In this document: piece after piece, positions 34,220-44,668 of the stretch | Layout of the letters: each line of letters opens with the position of its first letter | How positions within the stretch are numbered: the first letter of the stretch is position 1 | DNA from: Hyphomicrobiales bacterium | GTDB taxonomy: Bacteria; Pseudomonadota; Alphaproteobacteria; Rhizobiales; Beijerinckiaceae | DNA length: 64,000 bases | Assembly (NCBI GenBank): GCA_028290285.1 | Contig: JAQGKD010000008.1 | Location: 1 to 64,000, forward strand | Reading direction: 5' to 3' | Made by a program: the position numbers and the translations under genes | The notes under the pieces: model-generated | The model's database searches: none | Told to the model about the DNA's origin: nothing | Seen by the model: the letters and a program-made list of their open reading frames with translations, nothing else

Positions 34220-35607
34220 AGATGCGCTTCACGTTCGACCGCCCCTCTGTTTCAGACCCCCAGCGTCGAGACCATTTCATGCCCCATGCCCTCACCCGCC
34301 GCCAGGCGGCGAGCCTCCTGTCCACAGGCCTGCTGTCCTCGGCTGTCGCACCCTTCGGAGGCGCGGCGAACGCGCAATCGAGCTATCTCGACATTCGTCG
34401 CGGTTCGAACTTCACGCCCATCCCGATCGCCGTGACCAATTTCGCGGGTGAACAGGGCGCGATGCTGACGAGCGTCGTGACCAACAATTTCAAGCGCTCG
34501 GTCTTCTTGCAGCCGCTGGATTCCAAGACCTTCGTCGAGCACATCGCCAATCCCGACCAGGCGCCGCAGATGGATCAGTGGCGCATGCTCAATGCGCAAT
34601 TCGTCGTCACGGGGCGCGTCGCGCGCGCGGCCGACGGACGTCTGCGCACCGAGTTTCGTCTGTGGGACGTCGCGACGGGACAGCAGGTCGCCGGCCAGCA
34701 ATATGTGACCGACCCGAACAACGCGCGCCGCGTCGCCCACATCGTGTCTGACGCGATTTTCGCGCGCGTCACGGGTGAGAAGGGCTTCTTCGACAGCCGT
34801 GTCGTTTTCGTCGACGAATCCGGCCCCAAGGAAAAGCGCCGCAAGCGTCTGGCCATCATGGACCAGGACGGCGGCAACGTGCGCTACCTCAGCAACGGCG
34901 AGGAACTCGTCGTCACGCCGCGTTTTTCCCCCTCGTCGCAGGACGTTGCCTACATGGCCTTCGGCAACGGCGACCCACGCATCTACCTGCTCAACATCGA
35001 GAGCGGACAGCGCGAAGTCGTCGGCAATTTCCCCGGCATGACCTTCAGCCCCCGCTTTTCGCCCGATGGCCAGAAGATCATCATGTCCTTGTCGCAGGGT
35101 TCGTCGTCCAATCTCTTCACGATGGACCTGCGCTCGCGCACGACGACGCGCCTGACAGATACGGCGGGCATCGACACCTCGCCATCCTACTCGCCCGATG
35201 GCAGTCAGCTCGTGTTCGAATCCGATCGCGGCGGCACGCAACAGGTCTATGTGATGAGCGCGTCAGGCGGCGGCGCCAAGCGCATTTCCTACGGCGAGGG
35301 CGCGCGTTATTCGACGCCGGTCTGGTCCCCGAAGGGTGACTACATCGCGTTTACGCGGCAAAAGGGCGGAGCCTTCGGCATCGGCGTGATGAAGCCCGAT
35401 GGATCGGGCGAGCGCATTCTCACCGAAGGCTATCACAACGAAGGCCCGACCTTCGCGCCCAACGGCCTGTACGTGATGTTCTTCCGCGATCCGGGCGGCG
35501 CATCGGGACCCAAGATCTTCATGGCCGACATTTTCGGTCGCGGCGAATTCCAGGTGCCGACACCCTCCTTCGGCTCCGACCCCGCCTGGGGTCCCCTTCT
35601 GAGCTGA
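34216..35607 (+). CDS. tolB: Tol-Pal system beta-propeller protein TolB with a Tat-like signal
   Basis: About 463 residues. The signal region contains a twin arginine ([13 protein letters not shown]) before a weakly hydrophobic stretch ending GAANAQS, so export by the Tat route is likely rather than Sec. Then come the TolB N-terminal domain ([13 protein letters not shown]) and a six-bladed propeller with repeats such as [20 protein letters not shown] and [20 protein letters not shown]. It binds Pal and TolA in the periplasm. ATG 34216 overlaps the tolA stop; ATG 34222 (AGGA upstream) or ATG 34279 (directly before the Tat motif) are alternatives. Confidence 0.94.
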   Translation: MKMRFTFDRPSVSDPQRRDHFMPHALTRRQAASLLSTGLLSSAVAPFGGAANAQSSYLDIRRGSNFTPIPIAVTNFAGEQGAMLTSVVTNNFKRSVFLQPLDSKTFVEHIANPDQAPQMDQWRMLNAQFVVTGRVARAADGRLRTEFRLWDVATGQQVAGQQYVTDPNNARRVAHIVSDAIFARVTGEKGFFDSRVVFVDESGPKEKRRKRLAIMDQDGGNVRYLSNGEELVVTPRFSPSSQDVAYMAFGNGDPRIYLLNIESGQREVVGNFPGMTFSPRFSPDGQKIIMSLSQGSSSNLFTMDLRSRTTTRLTDTAGIDTSPSYSPDGSQLVFESDRGGTQQVYVMSASGGGAKRISYGEGARYSTPVWSPKGDYIAFTRQKGGAFGIGVMKPDGSGERILTEGYHNEGPTFAPNGLYVMFFRDPGGASGPKIFMADIFGRGEFQVPTPSFGSDPAWGPLLS

Positions 35608-36023
35608 GGGGGCGCAGGGAACGAGCGCGTCTCTCCCATCCTCTGCGGTCTGCGGGGAGGGACTAAGAGTGGGGTCGCGCAATTCTACGGGATTTGCCTG
35701 TGGCCCCGCCGTCTCTGGATGATCGCGCCACCTTCAACCCTCACCCTCCCATCAAGGGCGAGGGGGATTCGCGCATTGACCGCAACGGACAAGGGCGCCG
35801 CTCGGCCAACATCCTGCACAACGAAAATACCACACCGCCCCGCAAGCGGCGGCTTCGCGCGCCCGCGCCCCATTCCCGCCATCAACCAACGATTAACCAC
35901 GTTGCAGGTTTGCTCGAATGCAACGCTTCGCGAGAAGACTCGATCAAGGTTGATGGAACCTTCGCTTAACCAACACTGGCTACGACTGACGGCACATGAT
36001 GGCGTCAGTAAAGGAGTACCGGG
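35608..36023. other. 416-bp gap between tolB and pal
   Basis: No gene was found. It has a weak hairpin CTCTCCC...GGGGAGGGA after tolB, a repeat-like CCCTCACCCTCCCATCAAGGG with a matching GGGCGAGGGGG at about 35743-35774, and inverted repeats GTTGCA-N12-TGCAAC (about 35900-35925) and AAGGTT-N5-AACCTT (35946-35962). pal is probably transcribed from here independently of tolB. Confidence 0.5.
35946..35962. promoter_or_regulatory. 17-bp palindrome upstream of pal
   Basis: AAGGTT, GATGG, AACCTT: a perfect inverted repeat with a 5-base centre, 62 bp before the pal start codon. No regulator can be named. Confidence 0.3.
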
Positions 36024-36542
36024 ATGACTTTTTCGATAAATGCGCGAAGCCTGAAACTGGTGGCAGCGCTGTCGGCGGCCCTCGCCATGGCTGCCTGTTC
36101 CAAGAACCCGAACGATGCGGCCAATGGAGCGGGCGCAAACGGCATGGGCGGCATGGGCGCCGGCGTAGCCTCTCCCGGCTCGCAGCAGGATTTCGTCGTC
36201 AACGTCGGCGACCGCGTATTCTTCGAAAGCGACTCGACCGAGCTCACCTCGACCGCGCAGGGCACGCTCGAGAAGCAGGCCCGCTGGCTCTCGCAATATC
36301 CGCGCTACACAATCACGATCGAAGGCCATGCCGACGAGCGCGGCACGCGCGAATACAATTTTGCACTCGGCGCCCGCCGCTCCGAAGCGACCAAGAGCTA
36401 TCTCGTGGCGCGCGGCGTGCCGGCTTCCCGCCTGCGCACGATCAGCTACGGCAAGGAGCGCCCGGTCGCGGTTTGCAACGACATCTCCTGCTGGTCGCAG
36501 AACCGCCGCGCGGTGACCGTGCTCGGCGGCGCAAACTCCTGA
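36024..36542 (+). CDS. pal: peptidoglycan-associated lipoprotein Pal
   Basis: A 172-residue outer-membrane lipoprotein. The lipobox is LAMAACSKNPN, with the lipidated Cys near residue 25. After a Gly/Asn/Met-rich linker comes the OmpA domain: RVFFESDSTELTSTAQGTLE and the peptidoglycan-binding signature ITIEGHADERGTREYNFALG with the Asp and Arg that hold diaminopimelate. It anchors the outer membrane to the wall and recruits TolB. GGAGTACCGGG precedes the ATG. It is separated from tolB by 416 bp and ends in a clear terminator. Confidence 0.97.
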   Translation: MTFSINARSLKLVAALSAALAMAACSKNPNDAANGAGANGMGGMGAGVASPGSQQDFVVNVGDRVFFESDSTELTSTAQGTLEKQARWLSQYPRYTITIEGHADERGTREYNFALGARRSEATKSYLVARGVPASRLRTISYGKERPVAVCNDISCWSQNRRAVTVLGGANS

Positions 36543-36569
36543 TCTCTCGCAAACAATGCAACTACATGA

Positions 36570-36602
36570 AAGCCGGCGCGCCACTGCGCCGGCTTTTGCT
36601 TT
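36570..36602 (+). terminator. terminator after pal
   Basis: AAGCCGGCGC, loop GCCACT, GCGCCGGCTT, then TTGCTTT: a 10-bp perfect stem 28 bp after the pal stop codon. Confidence 0.85.
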
Positions 36603-36707
36603 CGTCGACTTTTCTGGTGACGCCTCCGGCACGCATCAAACTTTGGCCGAACTGACGTCGTCATGTTACCAGAGGTCGATCCCTTCAGTGGTTCGAGGCC
36701 CCTGCCC

Positions 36708-37904
36708 ATGCAGACACGCACATCGAGATTGATCGCATTCGGCGCATTCCTGGCAGCCAGTACCGGCTTCCTCGCGCCGGCCCTCGCGCAGGAGGCGGCG
36801 CCCGCTCGCGTCCAGATGGCGCAATTTTTCAACCGGCCGGCGGAACAAGCCGGCAATGGCGAGACGGCCGAACTGCTGTTGCGCGTCGACCGGCTGGAAA
36901 ACCAGATCCGCAGCCTCAATGGCCAGATCGAGCAGATGCAGTTCCAGGTGCGCCGCACCGAGGACATGCTGAAGAAATTCCAGCAGGACGTCGATTTCCG
37001 CTTCCAGGAGCAGTCGGGCGGCAAGGGCGGCGCGCGCCCGGCGGCCCCCGCCGCGCCGGGACGACGCTCGGAAGCCGAGCCTGATACGAGCCGCGACTTC
37101 GCAGGCATGGACGCGCCCGCGCAACCCGCGCAGCGCATGGCCGCCACCCCTCCCCTTTCCGGCGGACCGGTCGCCGTTCCCGGCGGCGCGACGCCGCGCG
37201 GCGGGTCGCGCAACGATGCCTTCGATCCCTCCGCGGTCCCCGACGCGCCCGGTGCGCCCCGTCCGCTCGGCAGCCCTGCCTCGGCCAGCTCGCCCCTCGC
37301 GCCTCCTTCGGCGCGCGCCGGCCTTGGCGCCTACCCGGCAGGTCCGCTGGGTGCGGAGGACGAGGCCAACGCGCCGCTCGACCTCGCACCCCGAAGCCGG
37401 CGCAGCTCCGCCATGGCAGAGCCCCCCATGGACGCCATGCCGCCTGCGACAGCTTCGCCAAACTACGGCGCGACGCCAGCCGTCCGCCCGCCACAGGGCG
37501 CCGTCACGGCCGCCTTGCCGCCCACCACGCCGCGCGACGAATTCGACGTCGCCATGGCATCGCTCAACGGAGGCCAATACGAAACGGCCGAAACGGGCCT
37601 GAAAACCTTCCTGCAGCGCTATCCGAAGGATCGGCTGAGCGGCGAGGCGGTCTATTACCTCGGCGAAACCTATTTCAAGCGCGGCCGCCACCGTGACGCG
37701 GCCGAGCAATATCTGAAGATCTCGACGGACTACCCCAAGACCACCCATGCGCCCGACGCTCTGGTCCGGCTCGGTGTCTCGCTCGAAAAACTTGGCGCCA
37801 AGGAGCAGGCCTGCGCTTTCTTCAGCGAAGTCGGCCGCAAATATCCCGCCGCCACCGCCGTCAAGGCGAGCGCACAGCGCGAAGCCAAACGGGTTCAGTG
37901 CTGA
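36708..37904 (+). CDS. cpoB: cell division coordinator CpoB (YbgF)
   Basis: A 398-residue periplasmic Tol-Pal partner. Signal peptide LIAFGAFLAASTGFLAPALAQ, then a coiled coil (AELLLRVDRLENQIRSLNGQ and following heptads), a long Pro/Ala/Gly-rich linker of about 200 residues, and C-terminal TPR units (EFDVAMASLNGGQYETAETG, SGEAVYYLGETYFKRGRHRD). It coordinates wall synthesis with outer-membrane constriction. It is longer than the E. coli protein because of the linker. ATG 36708 begins the signal peptide with GAGG upstream; the in-frame ATG at 36663 has no site. It ends overlapping the tilS start. Confidence 0.9.
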   Translation: MQTRTSRLIAFGAFLAASTGFLAPALAQEAAPARVQMAQFFNRPAEQAGNGETAELLLRVDRLENQIRSLNGQIEQMQFQVRRTEDMLKKFQQDVDFRFQEQSGGKGGARPAAPAAPGRRSEAEPDTSRDFAGMDAPAQPAQRMAATPPLSGGPVAVPGGATPRGGSRNDAFDPSAVPDAPGAPRPLGSPASASSPLAPPSARAGLGAYPAGPLGAEDEANAPLDLAPRSRRSSAMAEPPMDAMPPATASPNYGATPAVRPPQGAVTAALPPTTPRDEFDVAMASLNGGQYETAETGLKTFLQRYPKDRLSGEAVYYLGETYFKRGRHRDAAEQYLKISTDYPKTTHAPDALVRLGVSLEKLGAKEQACAFFSEVGRKYPAATAVKASAQREAKRVQC

Positions 37905-38953
37905 TCGCCAAGCCCGAGAGCCAGCCCATCCTCATGACCCCTTCCGCGCAAGATCCAGCCTCCCTCCCGTCCGGCCTCGAGCCCGACACGCTGTTTGCGC
38001 CCTTTTCCGAAGCCTCTGGCCTTCTCGTCGCCGTATCCGGCGGCCCCGATTCCATGGCGCTTCTGGCGCTCGCAGCCGACTGGTCGAAGGGCGCGCGCCG
38101 CCCTCCCGTGATCGCCGCGACTCTCGACCACGGCTTTCGCAGCGCCTCCGCCGATGAAGCGCGCATGGTCGGCACCGTGTGCGCCAAGCTGGGCCTCGCG
38201 CACACGATCCTCGGCTGGACCGGGGCGAAGCCCGTCACCCGAATCCAGGAACGCGCACGCGCCGCGCGTTACGCGGCCCTCTGCGGGTACGCTCGGCAAG
38301 CAGGCGCCAGCATTCTCCTCACGGCCCACCACGCCGACGACCAGGCGGAGACCATCCTGTTCCGCATGCTGCGCGGCAGCGGCATCGGCGGCCTTGCGGG
38401 AATGCAGGCCACCCGCGCCCGCGACGAAATCATTCATGCCCGCCCGCTGCTGCCCTTCCGCAAGACAGACCTTGTGGCCTTCTGCGAAGCCCGCGCGCTG
38501 CCCTTCGTGAAGGATCCCTCCAACAGCGATCCCCGTTACGCCCGCACCCGCATGCGCACGCTGGCCGCGCATCTGGAAAGCGCCGGGATGGGACCAGCGC
38601 AATGGGCGCGGCTCAGCGGTCGCGCCGCCAGCGCAGAGGAAGCGCTCGTCTTCGCCACGGGGCAGTTGCGCGCCAGCCTCGACATTCAGGTGGCGCCCGA
38701 CCGCACCAGCTTTGACGCATCCGTGTTTTCCGGCGTGCCGCGCGAACTCGTCCTGCGGCTTCTCATCGCGGAAATAATCCGCATCGGGCGTCCCCCTCGC
38801 CTTGAAAGAGCCGAACCGCTGGTCGATCTATTGTTACGGCGTGTGGCGGACGGGGTGGCCCTGCGAGCGACGCTGGGCGGGGTCATCCTCGATCTTCGGA
38901 AAGATAGACGGCTCTCGATGACAGCCGAGGGCCCACGCGGGAAAGCCTCCTGA
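37898..38953 (+). CDS. tilS: tRNA(Ile)-lysidine synthetase
   Basis: A 351-residue N-type ATP pyrophosphatase that turns C34 of the tRNA(Ile) CAU anticodon into lysidine, allowing AUA reading. The PP-loop SGGPDS is at residues 47-52, followed by ATLDHGFRSASADEARMVG, HHADDQAETILFRMLRGSG and the family's RTRMRTLAAHL segment. GTG 37898 overlaps cpoB by 7 bp; ATG 37934 is an alternative. It is shorter than the E. coli enzyme, as in other Alphaproteobacteria. ftsH follows after 171 bp. Confidence 0.92.
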   Translation: MLIAKPESQPILMTPSAQDPASLPSGLEPDTLFAPFSEASGLLVAVSGGPDSMALLALAADWSKGARRPPVIAATLDHGFRSASADEARMVGTVCAKLGLAHTILGWTGAKPVTRIQERARAARYAALCGYARQAGASILLTAHHADDQAETILFRMLRGSGIGGLAGMQATRARDEIIHARPLLPFRKTDLVAFCEARALPFVKDPSNSDPRYARTRMRTLAAHLESAGMGPAQWARLSGRAASAEEALVFATGQLRASLDIQVAPDRTSFDASVFSGVPRELVLRLLIAEIIRIGRPPRLERAEPLVDLLLRRVADGVALRATLGGVILDLRKDRRLSMTAEGPRGKAS

Positions 38954-39029
38954 ACGGGCGTCTTCACAGTATATCTTCACGATGAGACACAAAGAGATGC
39001 GGCCCAGGCGAAGATCACGCGCCCGTTCC

Positions 39030-39059
39030 CTTGGCAAGCCCCTGGTCGCAGCCTACATT
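39030..39059 (+). promoter_or_regulatory. candidate sigma-32 promoter of ftsH
   Basis: CTTG at 39030-39033, 18-bp spacer, CCTACATT at 39052-39059; one mismatch to CYTATNT. It lies about 65 bp before the ftsH start. ftsH is a classical heat-shock gene and rpoH is in this window. Confidence 0.45.
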
Positions 39060-39124
39060 GACTCTGAGTTTACGCGGCCCGATGGGGCGCTGGAGACGGC
39101 GGTTTCGCCGCATACAGGATCGCA

Positions 39125-41044
<1,920 letters not shown>

Positions 41045-41065
41045 GATTTGGGTGCTTGAATTGAG

Positions 41066-41097
41066 AAAGCCCGGCAGCGATGCTGGGCTTTTTTTGT
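41066..41097 (+). terminator. terminator after ftsH
   Basis: AAAGCCCGGCA, loop GCGA, TGCTGGGCTTT then seven T in total; 22 bp after the ftsH stop. Confidence 0.92.
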
Positions 41098-41114
41098 GTT
41101 GGACAACGCACCCC

Positions 41115-41143
41115 TTGATAGGTTTATTTTCTTATGGTAGGAT
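41115..41143 (+). promoter_or_regulatory. candidate sigma-70 promoter of toxin-immunity pair
   Basis: TTGATA, 17-bp spacer, TAGGAT in a distinctly AT-rich stretch. The expected transcription start near 41150 is only about 8 bases before the first ATG (41158), which would make the mRNA nearly leaderless. Confidence 0.5.
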
Positions 41144-41145
41144 TT

Positions 41146-41162
41146 TCCATTCTATGAATGGA
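41146..41162. promoter_or_regulatory. perfect 17-bp palindrome over the toxin start codon
   Basis: TCCATTC, TAT, GAATGGA: 7-bp perfect arms. It lies directly downstream of the candidate -10 element and covers the ATG at 41158. It could be an operator that blocks initiation, or an RNA hairpin that hides the start codon. Confidence 0.45.
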
Positions 41163-41865
41163 TTTTCAAATGTCATTAATCAACGATCTCGAATTTGAGA
41201 TAAAGTCAAACCGTTCAAGGTTCGCGTCACGAAGCCCAGACCCAGTTTTGGATCTCGGTGCGAAGGAAACGACGCGTCTGCAAACCCTGGACCTCGCGCA
41301 GAGCTGGAGACGCGCCGCCCTCGATCTCCACGATGCCCTCGACAGGCTCAGCCTCTTTTTCAAGGCCGGCTTCGATCCCGATCAGCCGAGAGATCCACAA
41401 GGGCGCTGGACCGGTGGAGGAGGAGCCCTAATCCGGGCGGCGGGCCGTGCCACCCTCCGCACGGCGCTGATCCTAGCCCGGCGTAACCCCGTGGGGCGCG
41501 CTATCTCTACTGCGATTTTCGCGGCTGAGCACATCCCGTATGTGCAGGCTTACTTCGATCGGCCCAAAACGTTAGACGAGCTTCAGCGCGAGGGGATTGC
41601 TCCAAAACGAGGGTATGACATCCATCATATTGTCGAGCAAACGGCGGCGCGGAACTCTGGCTTCGGTGAGGAAGCAATTGACGGGCCCAGCAACTTAGTA
41701 AGGATTTCGACTTTCAAGCATTGGGAGATCACAGCCTGGTACGCGACGGGAAATTTAGATTTCGGGGGCCTGTCGCCACGCCAATATTTGGTAGATCAAA
41801 GTTGGGACGAGCGGTATCGCGTTGGCCTTAAAGCCCTTAGTAGCGTAGGAATTCTTAAGCCATGA
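41158..41865 (+). CDS. probable HNH-family nuclease toxin/effector
   Basis: A 235-residue protein without signal peptide. Residues 1-70 are helical. Residues 72-88 hold the motif FDPDQPRDPQGRWTGGG, a type of linker seen in phage-morphogenesis and polymorphic-toxin proteins. Residues 90-135 are amphipathic. The C-terminal part has an HNH/Endo VII-like core: YDIHHIVEQ (154-161) with a His-His pair, DGPSNLVRI (175-183), and KHWEITAWYATGN with His188. This order (HH, N-L-V, H-x-x-x-T-x-W-Y) matches bacterial toxin nucleases. The downstream gene overlaps by 4 bp and encodes a DUF2019 immunity-like protein. No secretion system is visible in the window. ATG 41170 is an alternative start. Confidence 0.65.
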   Translation: MDFQMSLINDLEFEIKSNRSRFASRSPDPVLDLGAKETTRLQTLDLAQSWRRAALDLHDALDRLSLFFKAGFDPDQPRDPQGRWTGGGGALIRAAGRATLRTALILARRNPVGRAISTAIFAAEHIPYVQAYFDRPKTLDELQREGIAPKRGYDIHHIVEQTAARNSGFGEEAIDGPSNLVRISTFKHWEITAWYATGNLDFGGLSPRQYLVDQSWDERYRVGLKALSSVGILKP

Positions 41866-42233
41866 CGAAGACACCACTCGCAAAGATGACAACAGATGAG
41901 CTGCTCGCTCGGTTTGTCGAACTTGTCGTCAAACAGGGCGAAGCTCTTGAAATGCTTGAGACCGCAGCCTTCAACAGGCTCTATCCGAAGGTGGCGTCCG
42001 TTGTAGAAGAGCTTGAGAACCGCCCCTCAAACCAAAAGAGGGCCCTTTTGCGGCTCTACAATCACGCCAATACGCAGGTGCGACTGACTGCGGCGCAATA
42101 CACGTCTAAACTGGCACCTGAAGCTGCCATGCGTGTGCTGGAAGACATCGTGAAAGCGAAGATTTTCCCGCAGGCATTGCATGCGGGAATGTCCCTGGCC
42201 ATTCTCCGCGGCGAGCTTTTGGGTCCGAAATAG
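41862..42233 (+). CDS. DUF2019-family protein, probable immunity protein
   Basis: A 123-residue all-helical cytoplasmic protein. The sequence MTTDELLARFVELVVKQGEA followed by NRLYPKVASVVEELENR, QKRALLRLYNHANTQVRLTA and MRVLEDIVKAKIFPQ matches the DUF2019 family, a short HEAT-like repeat protein often found next to polymorphic-toxin nuclease genes. The start overlaps the end of the nuclease gene (ATGA), so the two are translated together. Its predicted job is to bind and neutralise the upstream nuclease. It has no terminator of its own except a GC-rich hairpin shared with the convergent fba gene. Confidence 0.7.
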   Translation: MTKTPLAKMTTDELLARFVELVVKQGEALEMLETAAFNRLYPKVASVVEELENRPSNQKRALLRLYNHANTQVRLTAAQYTSKLAPEAAMRVLEDIVKAKIFPQALHAGMSLAILRGELLGPK

Positions 42234-42248
42234 GCCACGCGGCTGGTC

Positions 42249-42277
42249 TCAGCCCCGCCGTTTTCGCGGCGGGGGCT
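42249..42277. terminator. hairpin between immunity gene and fba
   Basis: AGCCCCGCCG, loop TTTTCG, CGGCGGGGGCT with one extra G. It has no T-run on either side but lies between two convergent genes, so it may act for both. Confidence 0.5.
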
Positions 42278-42291
42278 GGCGACCAAAACCT

Positions 42292-43311
42292 TCAGGCCGT
42301 CTCCAGACCCTTCGTCCACGCGCCCTGGGCAGCAAGCCCGTTCATGCGCGCGCGGTGCGAAAATGCCTTCTGCGCCGCCACGACATTCTCCGTCTTGCCC
42401 GACCAGGCCTTCTGCGGGGCGGCCTGCAAGGCGCGGCCGTAGGAGAAGGTCACCGACCAGGGCAGCGGGCCCATGCGGTTGATGGCGTCGAGATTGGCTG
42501 TCGCCTCGACGTCGTCCTGGCCACCGGACAGGAAGGCGATGCCGGGCACGGCGACCGGCACGGTGCGCTTGAACAGGCGCACGGTGAGGGCGGCGATTTC
42601 TTCCGCTGTCGCCTGCTTGGCGGCCTTCTTGCCGGGCACGATCATGTTGGGCTTCAGCACGATGCCCTCCAGGAAGACACGCGCTTCATAGAGCTCGTCG
42701 AACACCGTCTTCAGCACGAATTCGGTGACCTCGTAGCAGCGCTCGAGCGAGTGGCCACCGTCCATGAGGACTTCGGGCTCGACGATCGGCACGATGTTGT
42801 TGGCCTGGCAGAGCGCCGCATAGCGGGCCAGCGCCTGCGCATTGGCGAGCACCGCGCCGCGCGTCGGGATGCCGTCGGCGATGTCGATCACGGCGCGCCA
42901 TTTGGCGAAGCGCGCGCCCATCTCGTAATAGGCGGCAAGGCGCTCGCCCAGACCGTCGAGGCCTTCGGTGATCGTCTCACCTGGAAAGTTCGGCAGCGGC
43001 TTGATGCCGGCGTCCACCTTGATGCCTGGCAGCGAACCAGCCTGCTCGATCAGCTTGACCAGCGGGGTGCCGTCCTTGGCATTCTGGCGGATCGTCTCGT
43101 CATACAGAATGACGCCGGAGATGTGCTGCTCCATCGCCTCCTTGGAGCGGAACATGAACTCGCGGTAGTCGCGGCGCGAGTCGGCGGTGGATTCCACGCC
43201 GATCGCGTCAAAACGGCGCTTGATCGTGCCCGAGCTTTCGTCGGCGGCCAGAAGCCCCTTGCCGCGGGCAACCATGGCCTGCGCGACTGTGGCGAGTTGA
43301 TCCTTGTTCAT
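42292..43311 (-). CDS. fba: class I fructose-bisphosphate aldolase
   Basis: A 339-residue Schiff-base aldolase: Lys220 in LEGIVLKPNM forms the imine, and the phosphate-binding FLSGGQDDVEA and LPWSVTFSYGRALQ segments are complete. N-terminal MVARGKGLLAADESSGTIKR is diagnostic of class I. It cleaves fructose-1,6-bisphosphate to two triose phosphates and works in reverse in gluconeogenesis or the Calvin cycle. It is the last gene of the tkt-gap-pgk-fba operon, 68 bp after pgk. Many relatives have the class II enzyme at this place. Confidence 0.95.
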   Translation of the reverse strand: MNKDQLATVAQAMVARGKGLLAADESSGTIKRRFDAIGVESTADSRRDYREFMFRSKEAMEQHISGVILYDETIRQNAKDGTPLVKLIEQAGSLPGIKVDAGIKPLPNFPGETITEGLDGLGERLAAYYEMGARFAKWRAVIDIADGIPTRGAVLANAQALARYAALCQANNIVPIVEPEVLMDGGHSLERCYEVTEFVLKTVFDELYEARVFLEGIVLKPNMIVPGKKAAKQATAEEIAALTVRLFKRTVPVAVPGIAFLSGGQDDVEATANLDAINRMGPLPWSVTFSYGRALQAAPQKAWSGKTENVVAAQKAFSHRARMNGLAAQGAWTKGLETA

Positions 43312-43379
43312 TGCGTTACTCCGAAAAAATCAGACCTGGCCAAATACATTCGGATGCTCGGCGCATCCGCGTGACGTGT

Positions 43380-44576
43380 TTATTTCTGCCGCAAGGCCTC
43401 GACGCCCGGCAGCACCTTGCCCTCGAGCCATTCGAGGAAAGCGCCGCCCGCTGTCGAGATATAGGTGAAGCGATCTGCTGCGCCCGACTGGTTGAGCGCA
43501 GAAACCGTATCGCCGCCACCCGCCACCGTCACCAGCGCGCCCGAAGCCGTCAGATCGGCGGCGAGTTTCGCCACCGCATTGGTGCCGGCATCGAAAGGCT
43601 GCAACTCGAACGCGCCGAAAGGCCCGTTCCAGACGAGCGTCCTGCACTTGCGCAGGATGCCTTCGACGACCTGTACGGATGCGGGCCCGAGATCGAGGAT
43701 CATCTCGTCATCCGCGACATGATCGACATCGACGACGCGGTTTTCCGCATGCGCCTTGAAGTCCTTTGCGGCCACCGCGTCTACCGGCAGCACGATTTCG
43801 CAATTACCAGCCTTCGCCTGCGCGATGATCGAGCGGGCGGTGTCGAGAAGGTCCTTCTCGCACAGCGACTTTCCGACCTGCTTTCCCTGAGCGGCCAGGA
43901 ACGTGTTGGCCATGCCGCCGCCGATGATGATGTAATCCACCTTCTTCGACAGATTTCCGAGCAATTCGAGCTTGGTAGAAACTTTTGCGCCGCCGACGAC
44001 CGCCGCGACCGGACGCTTGGGCGTTTCCAGCGCCGCCGTCAGTGCGTCGAGTTCCGCCTGCATGCCGCGCCCCGCATAGGCGGGCAGGACATGCGCGAGA
44101 CCCTCGGTCGATGCGTGCGCGCGATGCGCGGCGGAGAAAGCGTCGTTCACATAGATGTCGCCGAGCTTGGCGAGCGCGGACACGAAGGCCGGATCGTTCT
44201 TCTCTTCGCCCTTGTGGAAGCGCGTGTTTTCCAGCAGCAGGATTTCGCCGTCGCGCAGTTTCGCGACCGCCTCTTCCGCCACGGGGCCGATGCAATCGGC
44301 TGCGAAGGCGACGGGAGCCCCGACATGCTCACCCAGCGCGGCGGCGATCGGCTTCAGCGAATTGGCCTCGTCCGGCCCATTCTTCGGCCGTCCGAAATGC
44401 GCCAGCAGCACGATGCGCGCGCCCTTCGACACGAGTTCCTTGATCGTCGGCACGATGCGCTCGATGCGCGTGGCGTCCGAGATACGGCCGTTTTCCACCG
44501 GCAGGTTGAGATCGACGCGCAGAAGAACGCGTTTGCCGGAGACGTCTGCCTGGTCGAGGGTACGGAAGGAACTCAT
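43380..44576 (-). CDS. pgk: phosphoglycerate kinase
   Basis: A 398-residue kinase of glycolysis and carbon fixation. N-terminal substrate-binding segments: [27 protein letters not shown] and [10 protein letters not shown]. Nucleotide-binding segments: [33 protein letters not shown] and the glycine-rich [17 protein letters not shown]. It exchanges phosphate between 1,3-bisphosphoglycerate and ADP. ATG 44576 gives the standard N-terminus [20 protein letters not shown]; the 11 codons upstream have no support. It lies 92 bp after gap and 68 bp before fba. Confidence 0.97.
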   Translation of the reverse strand: MSSFRTLDQADVSGKRVLLRVDLNLPVENGRISDATRIERIVPTIKELVSKGARIVLLAHFGRPKNGPDEANSLKPIAAALGEHVGAPVAFAADCIGPVAEEAVAKLRDGEILLLENTRFHKGEEKNDPAFVSALAKLGDIYVNDAFSAAHRAHASTEGLAHVLPAYAGRGMQAELDALTAALETPKRPVAAVVGGAKVSTKLELLGNLSKKVDYIIIGGGMANTFLAAQGKQVGKSLCEKDLLDTARSIIAQAKAGNCEIVLPVDAVAAKDFKAHAENRVVDVDHVADDEMILDLGPASVQVVEGILRKCRTLVWNGPFGAFELQPFDAGTNAVAKLAADLTASGALVTVAGGGDTVSALNQSGAADRFTYISTAGGAFLEWLEGKVLPGVEALRQK

Positions 44577-44668
44577 GTCGTGGCGCCGCGCACGGCTCTC
44601 CTGTCGCAATCACGTCGGAAATTGAGAGGGGGCGCGTCCGCTGGTCGCGTCGCGCCCCGCATGTTGGC

